Assembly (NCBI GenBank): GCA_027489335.1
Contig: JAIXZX010000002.1
Span: 124,001-188,000 of the forward strand
Length of the DNA: 64,000 nt
Origin: Caulobacteraceae bacterium
GTDB taxonomy: Bacteria > Pseudomonadota > Alphaproteobacteria > Caulobacterales > Caulobacteraceae
Direction: 5' to 3'
Shown: positions 45,727 to 52,739 of the stretch, piece after piece
How positions within the stretch are numbered: position 1 is the first letter of the stretch
Layout: each line of letters starts with the position of its first letter
Program-made: the position numbers and the translations under genes
Notes under the pieces: model-generated
Told to the model about the DNA's origin: nothing
Seen by the model: only the letters and a program-made list of their open reading frames with translations
Databases searched by the model: none

Positions 45727-47436
45727 TCACGCCGCCGCGCCCACTGAAAGCATATCGCTGTCCACCTGGCGGGGAACGTCGAAGCTGATCGTGCAGCGCA
45801 CCCCATCGGCGGCGAAGTCCAGTTTCACATCTCCATCCAGCTGATGGGCCAGACCGCCGACGATCAGGCGCGTGCCGAAGCCTCTGCGCGTCGGCGGCGC
45901 CACTGGTGGGCCATCCATCTCGCGCCACGTCAGGGTCAGGCGCTCGGCGTCCGCGTTCAGCTCGGCCAGGACCCAGTCGAGAACGATCCTCCCTTCCGGA
46001 ACTGACAGGGCGCCGTACTTCACCGCATTGGTGGTCAGCTCATGCAGGGCCATGCCGAGCGCCACGGCGGTGTTGGGCGCCAGCCACACGGCCGGGCCCT
46101 GCATCTCGATCCGGTCGTCCGCCGGGCCGCAGTAGGGACGCAGTTCGGTCAACGCCAGTTCGGCCAGATTGGCGCCGCGCCAGCCGTCCCGGGTCAGCAG
46201 GTTGTGGGCTTGCGACAGGGCGATCAGCCGGTTCTCGAAATTGGCCCGGACGCTCTCGACATCGCCGGCCTCGCGCAGGCTCTGGGCGGCGATGGACTGC
46301 ACCGTGGCCAGCGTGTTCTTCACCCGGTGGTTCAGTTCGTCGAGCAGCAGCTTCTGGCGCGCCTCGATCGCCTTGCGGGCGGAGACCTCGCGCTCGGCGG
46401 ACATCCGCGCCATGCCCTGCCGCCAGGTCGCCGCGGCCACCAGCACGGTGGCGAGCACGCCGCCGAACAGGAAGGCCCAGACAAGCTGTCGCGCGGCGCT
46501 GGCCACATAGTCGGGCCCGGCTCGATAGACGACGGTCCAGCTGCCGCCGGCCACCTCCACCTCGCGGATCGCCAGCGGGCCGAAGTCCACCCACCCCGCC
46601 CCCGGGTCTGACCGGAAGAGCAGATTCTCCGGCCGCACCGGGCCGTGATAGACGGCGTAGCGATAGGGACGGTGCGAAATGGTGTCGAACACCGCCTGCA
46701 GCAGGTCGCCCGCGCGGAACGGCGCATAGACGAAGCCGATCAGATCCTGTCGTCTGGCCTCCACCGTCGGGGGGACACGACCTCCAGCATAGACGGGCTC
46801 GTAAATGAGAAACCCCGCCTGCGGGTTTTCATCGGTCTCCTGCACCAGCCGCACCTTGCCGGACATGGCCGCCTGCCCGCTGTCCCGGGCGCGGGCCATG
46901 GCTTCGCGCCGCACGGGCTCGGCATACATGTCAAAGCCCAGGGCGAGCTGGTTTCGCTCGTCTTCCGGCTCCAGGAACAGAATGGCGTGCCGTTCGTCCT
47001 CCCCGGCCTTGGGTGGCGGCGTCAGGGTGAAGTCGGGTCGACCGGCTGCGCGCATCTCCGCCTGCAGTTGCTCGCCGCCGCCCGCCGGGATTCGGGCCGA
47101 AAAGCCGATGCCCTGGATGCCGGGATAGAGCTCCGTCAGTTGGACCCGGTCTGCGAAGCTCCGAAACTCTTCGTAGTTGACCTGCTTGCTGGCGGCGAAC
47201 AGGCCGGCGCTGGCCTGCAGCACAGCCACATAGGTCGCCAGCCGGTCGGCGATCGTGCCATTCGCCTGGTCGACCAGGGACTCAAACCGCTGTCGCTCGC
47301 GAGCTTCAGCCAGCCGCTCGATCACCAGGGCGCCGGCGGCGCTGGCGACGAGACCAAGCACCAGGATCAGGACCGGCAGGCCCGGGACCCTGGCCCTCAG
47401 GCGCGCCCACGCCGCCATGGGAGTCGTCTTGGCCAC
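45727..47436 (-). CDS. CHASE-domain HWE/HisKA_2 sensor histidine kinase
   Basis: A 569-residue membrane sensor kinase. A first membrane helix (LPVLILVLGLVASAAGALVI) is followed by a CHASE domain (about 60-290; FRSFADRVQLTELYPGIQGI, EPEDERNQLALGFDMYAEPV), a second helix (LVWAFLFGGVLATVLVAAA), and a kinase domain with LLDELNHRVKNTLATVQSIA, where the His of ELNHRVKN is the phosphoacceptor of the HWE group. ATP-binding motifs (ALHELTTNAVKYGALS) follow. No response regulator is encoded nearby, so it is an orphan kinase. The GTG start at 47436 has a G-rich site. Confidence 0.9.
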   Translation of the reverse strand: MAKTTPMAAWARLRARVPGLPVLILVLGLVASAAGALVIERLAEARERQRFESLVDQANGTIADRLATYVAVLQASAGLFAASKQVNYEEFRSFADRVQLTELYPGIQGIGFSARIPAGGGEQLQAEMRAAGRPDFTLTPPPKAGEDERHAILFLEPEDERNQLALGFDMYAEPVRREAMARARDSGQAAMSGKVRLVQETDENPQAGFLIYEPVYAGGRVPPTVEARRQDLIGFVYAPFRAGDLLQAVFDTISHRPYRYAVYHGPVRPENLLFRSDPGAGWVDFGPLAIREVEVAGGSWTVVYRAGPDYVASAARQLVWAFLFGGVLATVLVAAATWRQGMARMSAEREVSARKAIEARQKLLLDELNHRVKNTLATVQSIAAQSLREAGDVESVRANFENRLIALSQAHNLLTRDGWRGANLAELALTELRPYCGPADDRIEMQGPAVWLAPNTAVALGMALHELTTNAVKYGALSVPEGRIVLDWVLAELNADAERLTLTWREMDGPPVAPPTRRGFGTRLIVGGLAHQLDGDVKLDFAADGVRCTISFDVPRQVDSDMLSVGAAA

Positions 47437-47565
47437 ATCGGCCCCCTCGCTACACCCCTTCTGACTGCCCTATTCGTCCGGGACTGTCGAGAACGGCGCC
47501 CTGGCCCCGCTTGCCCGGAGCCCGCGACTGGCGCAGGATTTCACCCACCGATGGAAAGGGTCCCC

Positions 47566-47745
47566 ATGGGCGAGATCGTCAATCTGAACAAGGTCCGCAA
47601 GGCCCGCGCCAAGGCCGCCGCCAGCGACCAGGCCAAGATCAACCGGGCGAGCCACGGCCGCACCAAGGGCCAGACCCTGGCCGAACAGCTGGAGGCCGAG
47701 CGCCAGCGCCGCAAGCTGGATCAGTCCCGCCGCGACGACGACTAG
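47566..47745 (+). CDS. DUF4169 small protein
   Basis: A 59-residue highly charged protein, MGEIVNLNKVRKARAKAAAS then RTKGQTLAEQLEAERQRRKL, which matches DUF4169. It is likely helical and cytoplasmic; the function is unknown. ATG 47566 follows AAAGGG; the open frame extends upstream to 46645, but that part is antisense to the kinase gene. Its stop TAG lies in a CTAG shared with the stop of the convergent Coq4 gene. Confidence 0.83.
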   Translation: MGEIVNLNKVRKARAKAAASDQAKINRASHGRTKGQTLAEQLEAERQRRKLDQSRRDDD

Positions 47746-48515
47746 GCGGCCTTTGGCGCCTCGTCCCGCGCTTCGGGGGGAATGGCGTCATAGATGGTGG
47801 GCGGGGTGATGTTCAGCCGCCGACGCGCGGCGTCCAGGGGCTCGGCCATCAGAGCCTCATAGTCTTCGCCCAGTAGCCAGGCCGCCGCCTTGCCCCGCTG
47901 ATAGCCCTGCCAGATCGCCCGGGCGTAGGGGTGCTTGGCCTTGCGCCCCCGCAGGGCGCCGCCCACCGCGATCAACGCCCAGCCAAGCCCTCTCGTCTGG
48001 GCGTAGGAGAAGGCCACCAGGCATCCCTCCCCCAGGCCGTCGCGGTGATAGCCGCTCAGCACATGCCAGATGTCGTGGACATCCCGGGTGCGCCGGCCAA
48101 ACCACGCATAGGGATGCATGACCTCGATGGGCTTGGCGCCCTGGCGGCTGATCTGCGCCAGACCCTCGGCTGACAGTTGCTCGCTGCGGATGAAGTCGCG
48201 ATAGGCGTGGCCGACCGAGCCCTCCGGCAGGCTGTCGAGCCAGGCGTCGTCCATGAGCCGCGCCTCCAGCTCGACCCGCTCATAGGCGATGCGACCGCCC
48301 TGCGGGGTCTCCAGCAGGCGCTGATAGCCCCAGGCCGAGGCGCCGCCGTTCAGGGCGCGCATGATCTCAAAGACCTGGACGGTGTCTTCCTTGTCCGCCA
48401 GCAGCCGGCGGAGCGCCCTCAGGGCCGCGCCCCATTGCAGGCGGGGCTTGGGCAGGCGCTGGGGCGCGGGCGCCCGTGCGGTATGGGGGGCGTAGCTGTC
48501 GGTGGCGAGGCTCAT
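47742..48515 (-). CDS. Coq4-family ubiquinone biosynthesis protein
   Basis: A 257-residue homologue of Coq4. The metal-binding motif HDIWHVLSGYHRDGLGEG fits HDxxH-x11-E exactly. Coq4 is required for ubiquinone synthesis and, in recent work on homologues, for oxidative decarboxylation of the quinone ring; I rely on recall for this. The N-terminal 30 residues are proline/alanine-rich. ATG 48515 has GGGAG six bases upstream; ATG 48521 would abut that site. It converges with the DUF4169 gene at a shared CTAG. Confidence 0.88.
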   Translation of the reverse strand: MSLATDSYAPHTARAPAPQRLPKPRLQWGAALRALRRLLADKEDTVQVFEIMRALNGGASAWGYQRLLETPQGGRIAYERVELEARLMDDAWLDSLPEGSVGHAYRDFIRSEQLSAEGLAQISRQGAKPIEVMHPYAWFGRRTRDVHDIWHVLSGYHRDGLGEGCLVAFSYAQTRGLGWALIAVGGALRGRKAKHPYARAIWQGYQRGKAAAWLLGEDYEALMAEPLDAARRRLNITPPTIYDAIPPEARDEAPKAA

Positions 48516-48615
48516 GACCATCTCCCGTGTCGCCGGACAAAGATGACGCCGGCGTCAGGCTCAATCAATGGCCTGCGAACCTTGCCGCCACGTTTCCCGT
48601 GCGCAAGAAAGGCCC

Positions 48616-48837
48616 ATGGCGCGCCTGAAGAAGCGATCAATCCTGCTGGCCGGCCACGCCACCTCGGTGGCGCTGGAGCCCGCCTTCTGGGCGGCTCTGG
48701 AGGACGTGGCCACAGAACGCGGCCTCAGCCTGGCCGCCCTGGTCACCGAGATCGACCTGGCCCGCGGGGACCAGGGTCTGGCCTCATCCTGCCGGCTGGC
48801 GGTGCTGAACCATCTGATCGCGGAAAGACGCCCCTAG
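48616..48837 (+). CDS. Ribbon-helix-helix DNA-binding protein
   Basis: A 73-residue protein with a ribbon-helix-helix fold: KKRSILLAGHATSVALEPAF (beta strand), then WAALEDVATERGLSLAALVT and a second helix. It resembles the RHH_4 group of alphaproteobacterial regulators. No toxin gene is adjacent, so it is probably not an antitoxin. The start at 48616 gives the family N-terminus. Its stop shares CTAG (48834-48837) with the stop of the convergent deacylase gene. Confidence 0.8.
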   Translation: MARLKKRSILLAGHATSVALEPAFWAALEDVATERGLSLAALVTEIDLARGDQGLASSCRLAVLNHLIAERRP

Positions 48838-50468
48838 GAGGTCGGGCAACCCGGCGTCGCCGGATCGGGCCGCACGGCGTCCGGGCGCGCCGGACCCAGC
48901 AGCGGTCGGCCGGGCATGGCGCCCGTCAGCGCGCCTGAGCGGATCACCGGAGCGCCGTTGATGACCACATGGCGGATGCCGACCGCATACTGGTGCGGCT
49001 CATCGAAGGTGGCCTTGTCGGCGATGGTTTCAGCGTCGAAGACCGTGATGTCGGCGAACATTCCCTCGGCCAGTCGCCCGCGCTCGGTCTGGCCGATCTG
49101 GTCGGCGGCGAGCGAGGTCATGCGGCGCACAGCATCCTCCAGGGTGATGACCTTCTGCTCGCGCACATAGCGGGCCAGCACCCGGGGGAAGGCCCCATAG
49201 GTGCGTGGATGCGGGAAGCCGTCGCCGAAGCCCACCGGGTCGCCGTCGGTCTCGATCATGGCCAGGGGGTGCTGCAGGATGCGCACGACGTCGGCCTCGT
49301 CCATGACGTGATAGATGGCCGTAAACCCGCCCTTGAGCTGCAGCTCGATCAGCAGCTGGATCGCGTCCTCGGGCGTGCCGGCCAGCCCACGATCCTTCGC
49401 GAGGTCGGCCAGGGTCTTGCCGTTGTAATCCGGATCGGCCGCCAGGCTGCGGAACTGCAGGCGCGTCAGGTCCGCCCCGCCCCGCTGGACCATCAGGATG
49501 CGCATCATCTCGGCCTCGACCCTGGCCCGGACCTCCGGGTCTTCCATCCGGGCCTTGAAGCCTTCGGGGCCGCCGGCCAGGGCCCAGGCGGGGAACATCA
49601 CAGCCGAGGACGAGCTGGAGGCCGCATAGGGGTATAGGTCGTGGGTGATGTCGAGGCCGCGGGCGCGGGCCTCATCGATCATGGCCAGGGTCTTGACGCT
49701 CCAGCCCCACTGGGTGGAGCCCATGGCCTTGTGGTGGTTGATCTGGCCGGGCAGCCCGGCCTTGTCGGCGACCTCGATCACCTCGGCCACAGAGTCCAGT
49801 ACGCCGGCCCCCTCGTCGCGCATGTGCGAGACATAGATCCCGCCCCAGCAGGCGGCGACCTTGGCCATGGCGATGACCTCGTCGGGCTTGGCATAGTTGG
49901 CCGGCACGTAGACGAGGCCCGTGGACATCCCCAGCGCCCCATCGGCCATGGTGTCTGCGATGATCTTCTGCATCCGCGCCAGCTCGTCGGCGTCCGGCGC
50001 CCGGTTGGCCATGCCGAGCACCTGAGTGCGGGCGAAGCTGTGGCCCGCGAAGAACCCAACATTGGGCGCGACCGTCAGGGTCTCGAGATAGGGCTTCAGC
50101 GGATAGGGCTGCGGCCCGCTGTGCAGGCTGGCGATGATGCTGGTGATCCCCTGGCGGACGAAGTTCTCGGCCAGGGGGTACTCGTGGATGTTGTCAGCGA
50201 TGTGGGCGTGGTTATCGATGAAGCCTGGCGCGACGATCAGACCTCGGGCGTCGAGGGCGGCCTCGCCATCCTCGGGGCTCAGTCCCTCCCGGGCGATCTT
50301 CACGATCCTGTCGCCCTTGATGGCCAGGTCGGCGCGGTAGGCGCTGGCGCCTGTGCCATCCACCACCTGACCGCCCAGGATGACCAGGTCGAACTCGGCG
50401 GCCTGGGCTGCGCCCGCCCCCATCAGGGCGGTGGCGAGCAGCAGGGATCTCAAGGTCGCGCGGCGCAT
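48834..50468 (-). CDS. Exported N-acyl-D-amino-acid deacylase homologue (copy 1)
   Basis: A 544-residue amidohydrolase with a signal peptide (LLLATALMGAGAAQA-AE). The metal-site motifs are PGFIDNHAHI (HxH), YVSHMRDEG and INHHKAMGS (His ligands) and MIETDGDPV (Asp). The D-aminoacylase GNCG loop, whose Cys bridges metals in the classical enzyme, is replaced by ASLHSG, so catalysis may differ. It should hydrolyse N-acyl-D-amino acids or related compounds in the periplasm. AGGAG precedes ATG 50468. It is the most divergent of the three copies in this locus and reads in the same direction as copy 2. Confidence 0.86.
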   Translation of the reverse strand: MRRATLRSLLLATALMGAGAAQAAEFDLVILGGQVVDGTGASAYRADLAIKGDRIVKIAREGLSPEDGEAALDARGLIVAPGFIDNHAHIADNIHEYPLAENFVRQGITSIIASLHSGPQPYPLKPYLETLTVAPNVGFFAGHSFARTQVLGMANRAPDADELARMQKIIADTMADGALGMSTGLVYVPANYAKPDEVIAMAKVAACWGGIYVSHMRDEGAGVLDSVAEVIEVADKAGLPGQINHHKAMGSTQWGWSVKTLAMIDEARARGLDITHDLYPYAASSSSSAVMFPAWALAGGPEGFKARMEDPEVRARVEAEMMRILMVQRGGADLTRLQFRSLAADPDYNGKTLADLAKDRGLAGTPEDAIQLLIELQLKGGFTAIYHVMDEADVVRILQHPLAMIETDGDPVGFGDGFPHPRTYGAFPRVLARYVREQKVITLEDAVRRMTSLAADQIGQTERGRLAEGMFADITVFDAETIADKATFDEPHQYAVGIRHVVINGAPVIRSGALTGAMPGRPLLGPARPDAVRPDPATPGCPTS

Positions 50469-50558
50469 CGGCGGGCTCCTGGACTGAAGGGGTGTCGAAG
50501 AAGGTTCGGACCGGCGCCGCCTGTGGGGGAGACGGCGCCAGCCCTGGCCGGCGCGGGC

Positions 50559-52166
50559 CTAGCGGCCGCGCAGGATCACTCGGCCGGCGCGTTCGGCGGT
50601 CACTTCGCCCTCAGCCAGGGCCGCCCTGCCGTTCACGAACACGTAGGTCATGCCCTCCGAATAGGCGTGCGGCTTGGGATAGGTCGCCACGTCGCGCACC
50701 GTTTCCGGATCGAAGACCAGCACGTCGGCGTAATAGCCGGGCTTGATCAGACCGCGATCGGGGATGGCGAACACCTGAGCCGGCAGGCCGCTAGACGAGT
50801 GGATCGCCTGGGCCATGCTGACGACATTGCGGTCCAGCACATAGCGCCGCAGCTTGCGCGGATAGGCGCCATAGGCCCGGGGGTGCTCGGCCCCCTCGCC
50901 GAAGGTCACCAGGGCGCCGTCCGACGAGGTCATCATCCAGGGCTGCTTCATCAGCAGCTCCAGGTCCTCCTCGTTCATGTTGAACGAGACGATGCCGGCT
51001 CCGCCCTTGATCAGCAGATCGATGGCGGTGTCCAGCGGGTCCTTCAGGTTGCGTCGCGCGATCTCGTCCAGGCGCATCCCCTCCAGGGACGGATCGGCGC
51101 TGTAGCTCGAGATCATGATGGCGTTGGCGCCGGCCCGGCGGGCCAGGTTCTCGACCATGCCCTCGCGGATCAGGGCGCGCTGCTCCGGGTTCTGCAGGCG
51201 TCTCGACAAAGCGTCCTGCCCGCCCTCCTGCGCCCAGCCGGGGATCAACGCGGCTGAAAGCCCGGTGCTGGAGGCGGCGTAGGGGTACTGGTCGGCCCAG
51301 ATGGACAGGCCCTCGGCCCGGGCGGCCTCGATCATCTCCACCGCATCGTCCGACAGGCCCCAGACCGTGGGGCCGAGCATCTTCATATGGCTGACCACGC
51401 CGGTGATCCCGGTCTGGCGGGAGACCTCGATCAGCTCGGCCACCGAGGCCAGCACGCCGATGTCATAGCTGGACTCATCGCGGATATGGCTGGTGTGAAA
51501 AGCGTTGGGAAACTCTGCGGCCACCTTGGCCAGGGCGGCGATCTCGGACGTGTCGGAGTATTTGCCCGGCACATAGAAGGGGCCGCTGGACATGCCGAGG
51601 GCGCCGAAGGTCATGGCCTCGCGCACCAAGCCCTGCATTTCCGCAAGCTCGGCGGCGGTGGGCTTGCGGTTCTCCAGGCCCATCACCTCGCGGCGAACCC
51701 CATTGTGGCCAATCATCGGGATGACGTTGACGCCAGGCTTGTTCGCCTCAATGGCCGCCACCTGCGGGCGCAGGTCGGCTGGCCCGCCGCCATCGGGATT
51801 GATCATCGCCGTGGTGATCCCCTGGGTGAGGACCGAGATGGCCGGCGCCAGTTCCGGCGTCTCGATGCCCGGGGCGGCGTGGGAATGGGTGTCGATGAAG
51901 CCGGGAGAGACGTACTTGCCCGTGGCGTCCACCACGGTGGCGGCGGTGGCGCTCGCCGGGATCTCGCCCACCTCGACGATGCGGTCGCCCTTGATGGCCA
52001 CATCGGCGGCGCGGCCCTCCGCCCCCGAGCCGTCGAACAGCAGTCCGCCGCGGATCAGAACGTCATACTCCTGGGCCTGGGCGAACGGAGCGCCCGCCGA
52101 CAGGAGCCCGACGGCGAGGCCGGCCGCCATCAGCCGGCGGCGAAGGGATTGGGGCTTGCTCGTCAT
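50559..52166 (-). CDS. Exported N-acyl-D-amino-acid deacylase homologue (copy 2)
   Basis: A 535-residue amidohydrolase closely similar to copy 3 (long shared stretches such as DAVEMIEAARAEGLSIWADQ). A Tat-like or Sec signal (LRRRLMAAGLAVGLLSAG...AQA-QE) is followed by YDVLIRGGLLFDGSG, PGFIDTHSHAAPG (HxH), HTSHIRDESS, VVSHMKMLG and MTSSDGALV (Asp). The GNCG loop is replaced by INPDGGG. ATG 52166 has GAGG upstream. It diverges from the TonB receptor gene at 52740, and both have mirror-image control elements (52322-52615). Confidence 0.88.
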   Translation of the reverse strand: MTSKPQSLRRRLMAAGLAVGLLSAGAPFAQAQEYDVLIRGGLLFDGSGAEGRAADVAIKGDRIVEVGEIPASATAATVVDATGKYVSPGFIDTHSHAAPGIETPELAPAISVLTQGITTAMINPDGGGPADLRPQVAAIEANKPGVNVIPMIGHNGVRREVMGLENRKPTAAELAEMQGLVREAMTFGALGMSSGPFYVPGKYSDTSEIAALAKVAAEFPNAFHTSHIRDESSYDIGVLASVAELIEVSRQTGITGVVSHMKMLGPTVWGLSDDAVEMIEAARAEGLSIWADQYPYAASSTGLSAALIPGWAQEGGQDALSRRLQNPEQRALIREGMVENLARRAGANAIMISSYSADPSLEGMRLDEIARRNLKDPLDTAIDLLIKGGAGIVSFNMNEEDLELLMKQPWMMTSSDGALVTFGEGAEHPRAYGAYPRKLRRYVLDRNVVSMAQAIHSSSGLPAQVFAIPDRGLIKPGYYADVLVFDPETVRDVATYPKPHAYSEGMTYVFVNGRAALAEGEVTAERAGRVILRGR

Positions 52167-52321
52167 CATCGGTCCTCGTCCTGGTTCGCCGGCCCGCGCC
52201 AGACGCCGCAAAACTGCAGCCTTATATTGACATCGGGCATGCACGAATCTTCTCGCGCCATCGCAACAAGGACGAACATCCGTCCCCGAAGTGTTCGCAG
52301 CGTGTCAGCGGGCCGACTCTA

Positions 52322-52355
52322 GTGTCAATCAAGATAGCCCTTCCGAATATTGCGC
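52322..52355 (-). promoter_or_regulatory. Composite control element, leftward copy
   Basis: Read on the minus strand towards the deacylase copy 2 gene: an 18 bp box GCGCAATATTCGGAAGGG (52355-52338), nine bases, then TTGACAC (52328-52322). Twelve bases later comes GCTGACAC, which loosely fits a Caulobacter -10 box. The same arrangement, 17 of 18 box positions identical, stands in mirror orientation at 52582-52615. It is probably a regulator box upstream of a -35 element. Confidence 0.65.
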
Positions 52356-52581
52356 CATCAATAGCCTGACGACATGGCGGCCAGGCCGCGGGTCGCAGAC
52401 GCCCAGACCCGCCGCCTGCCCCGCCTTCAGCCCGGGCGAGGGGCCAGGGCGAGGCCATCCGCCTCCCCGCGGACGGGCGGCGCCTCGAAATCGGAAGGTG
52501 TCGAAACCGAGGCGGCGCAAGGCGTAGCGCAGTGTCGCGGGCCATCTGGGCGCTTCCACCCATGACTGAGGGTTATGGGCC
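52356..52581. other. Interval between mirror-image control elements
   Basis: This 226 bp stretch separates the two composite elements in the 573 bp gap between the diverging deacylase and receptor genes. Similarity of the two arms fades inward but is still visible for about 20 bases (for example a CATGG on each side). Short open frames here (for example minus strand 52222-52563) have no ribosome-binding site and no recognisable product. I see no transposase remnant, though an inverted-repeat mobile element cannot be excluded. Confidence 0.4.
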
Positions 52582-52615
52582 GCGCAATATTCCGAAGGGG
52601 GGGCGGCGTTGACAC
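52582..52615 (+). promoter_or_regulatory. Composite control element, rightward copy
   Basis: Read on the plus strand towards the TonB receptor gene: box GCGCAATATTCCGAAGGG (52582-52599), nine bases, then TTGACAC (52609-52615); twelve bases later CCGACAAC (52628-52635) fits a Caulobacter -10 box weakly. Spacing is identical to the leftward copy. The TTGACAC lies 125 bp before the receptor start codon. Confidence 0.65.
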
Positions 52616-52739
52616 CCGCGCAGGGGGCCGACAACCTCATATCGAATACGAACGCAGATCGTCGCTATGCCGGGGATGCATAATAAACCGGGTCGCGAAA
52701 AGAACAATCTGCTTATCGTCAATTCCGAGGGGGCTAGTC

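Noticed and set aside
52222..52563. 113-codon minus-strand frame in the deacylase-receptor gap
   Set aside because: No ribosome-binding site, basic low-complexity product, and it crosses the conserved control elements.
52338..52599. Interpretation of the inverted boxes as terminal repeats of an insertion sequence
   Set aside because: Not chosen as the main reading: there is no target-site duplication that I can see, no transposase fragment, and each arm's TTGACAC is placed as a promoter for the flanking gene. It is kept as an alternative.
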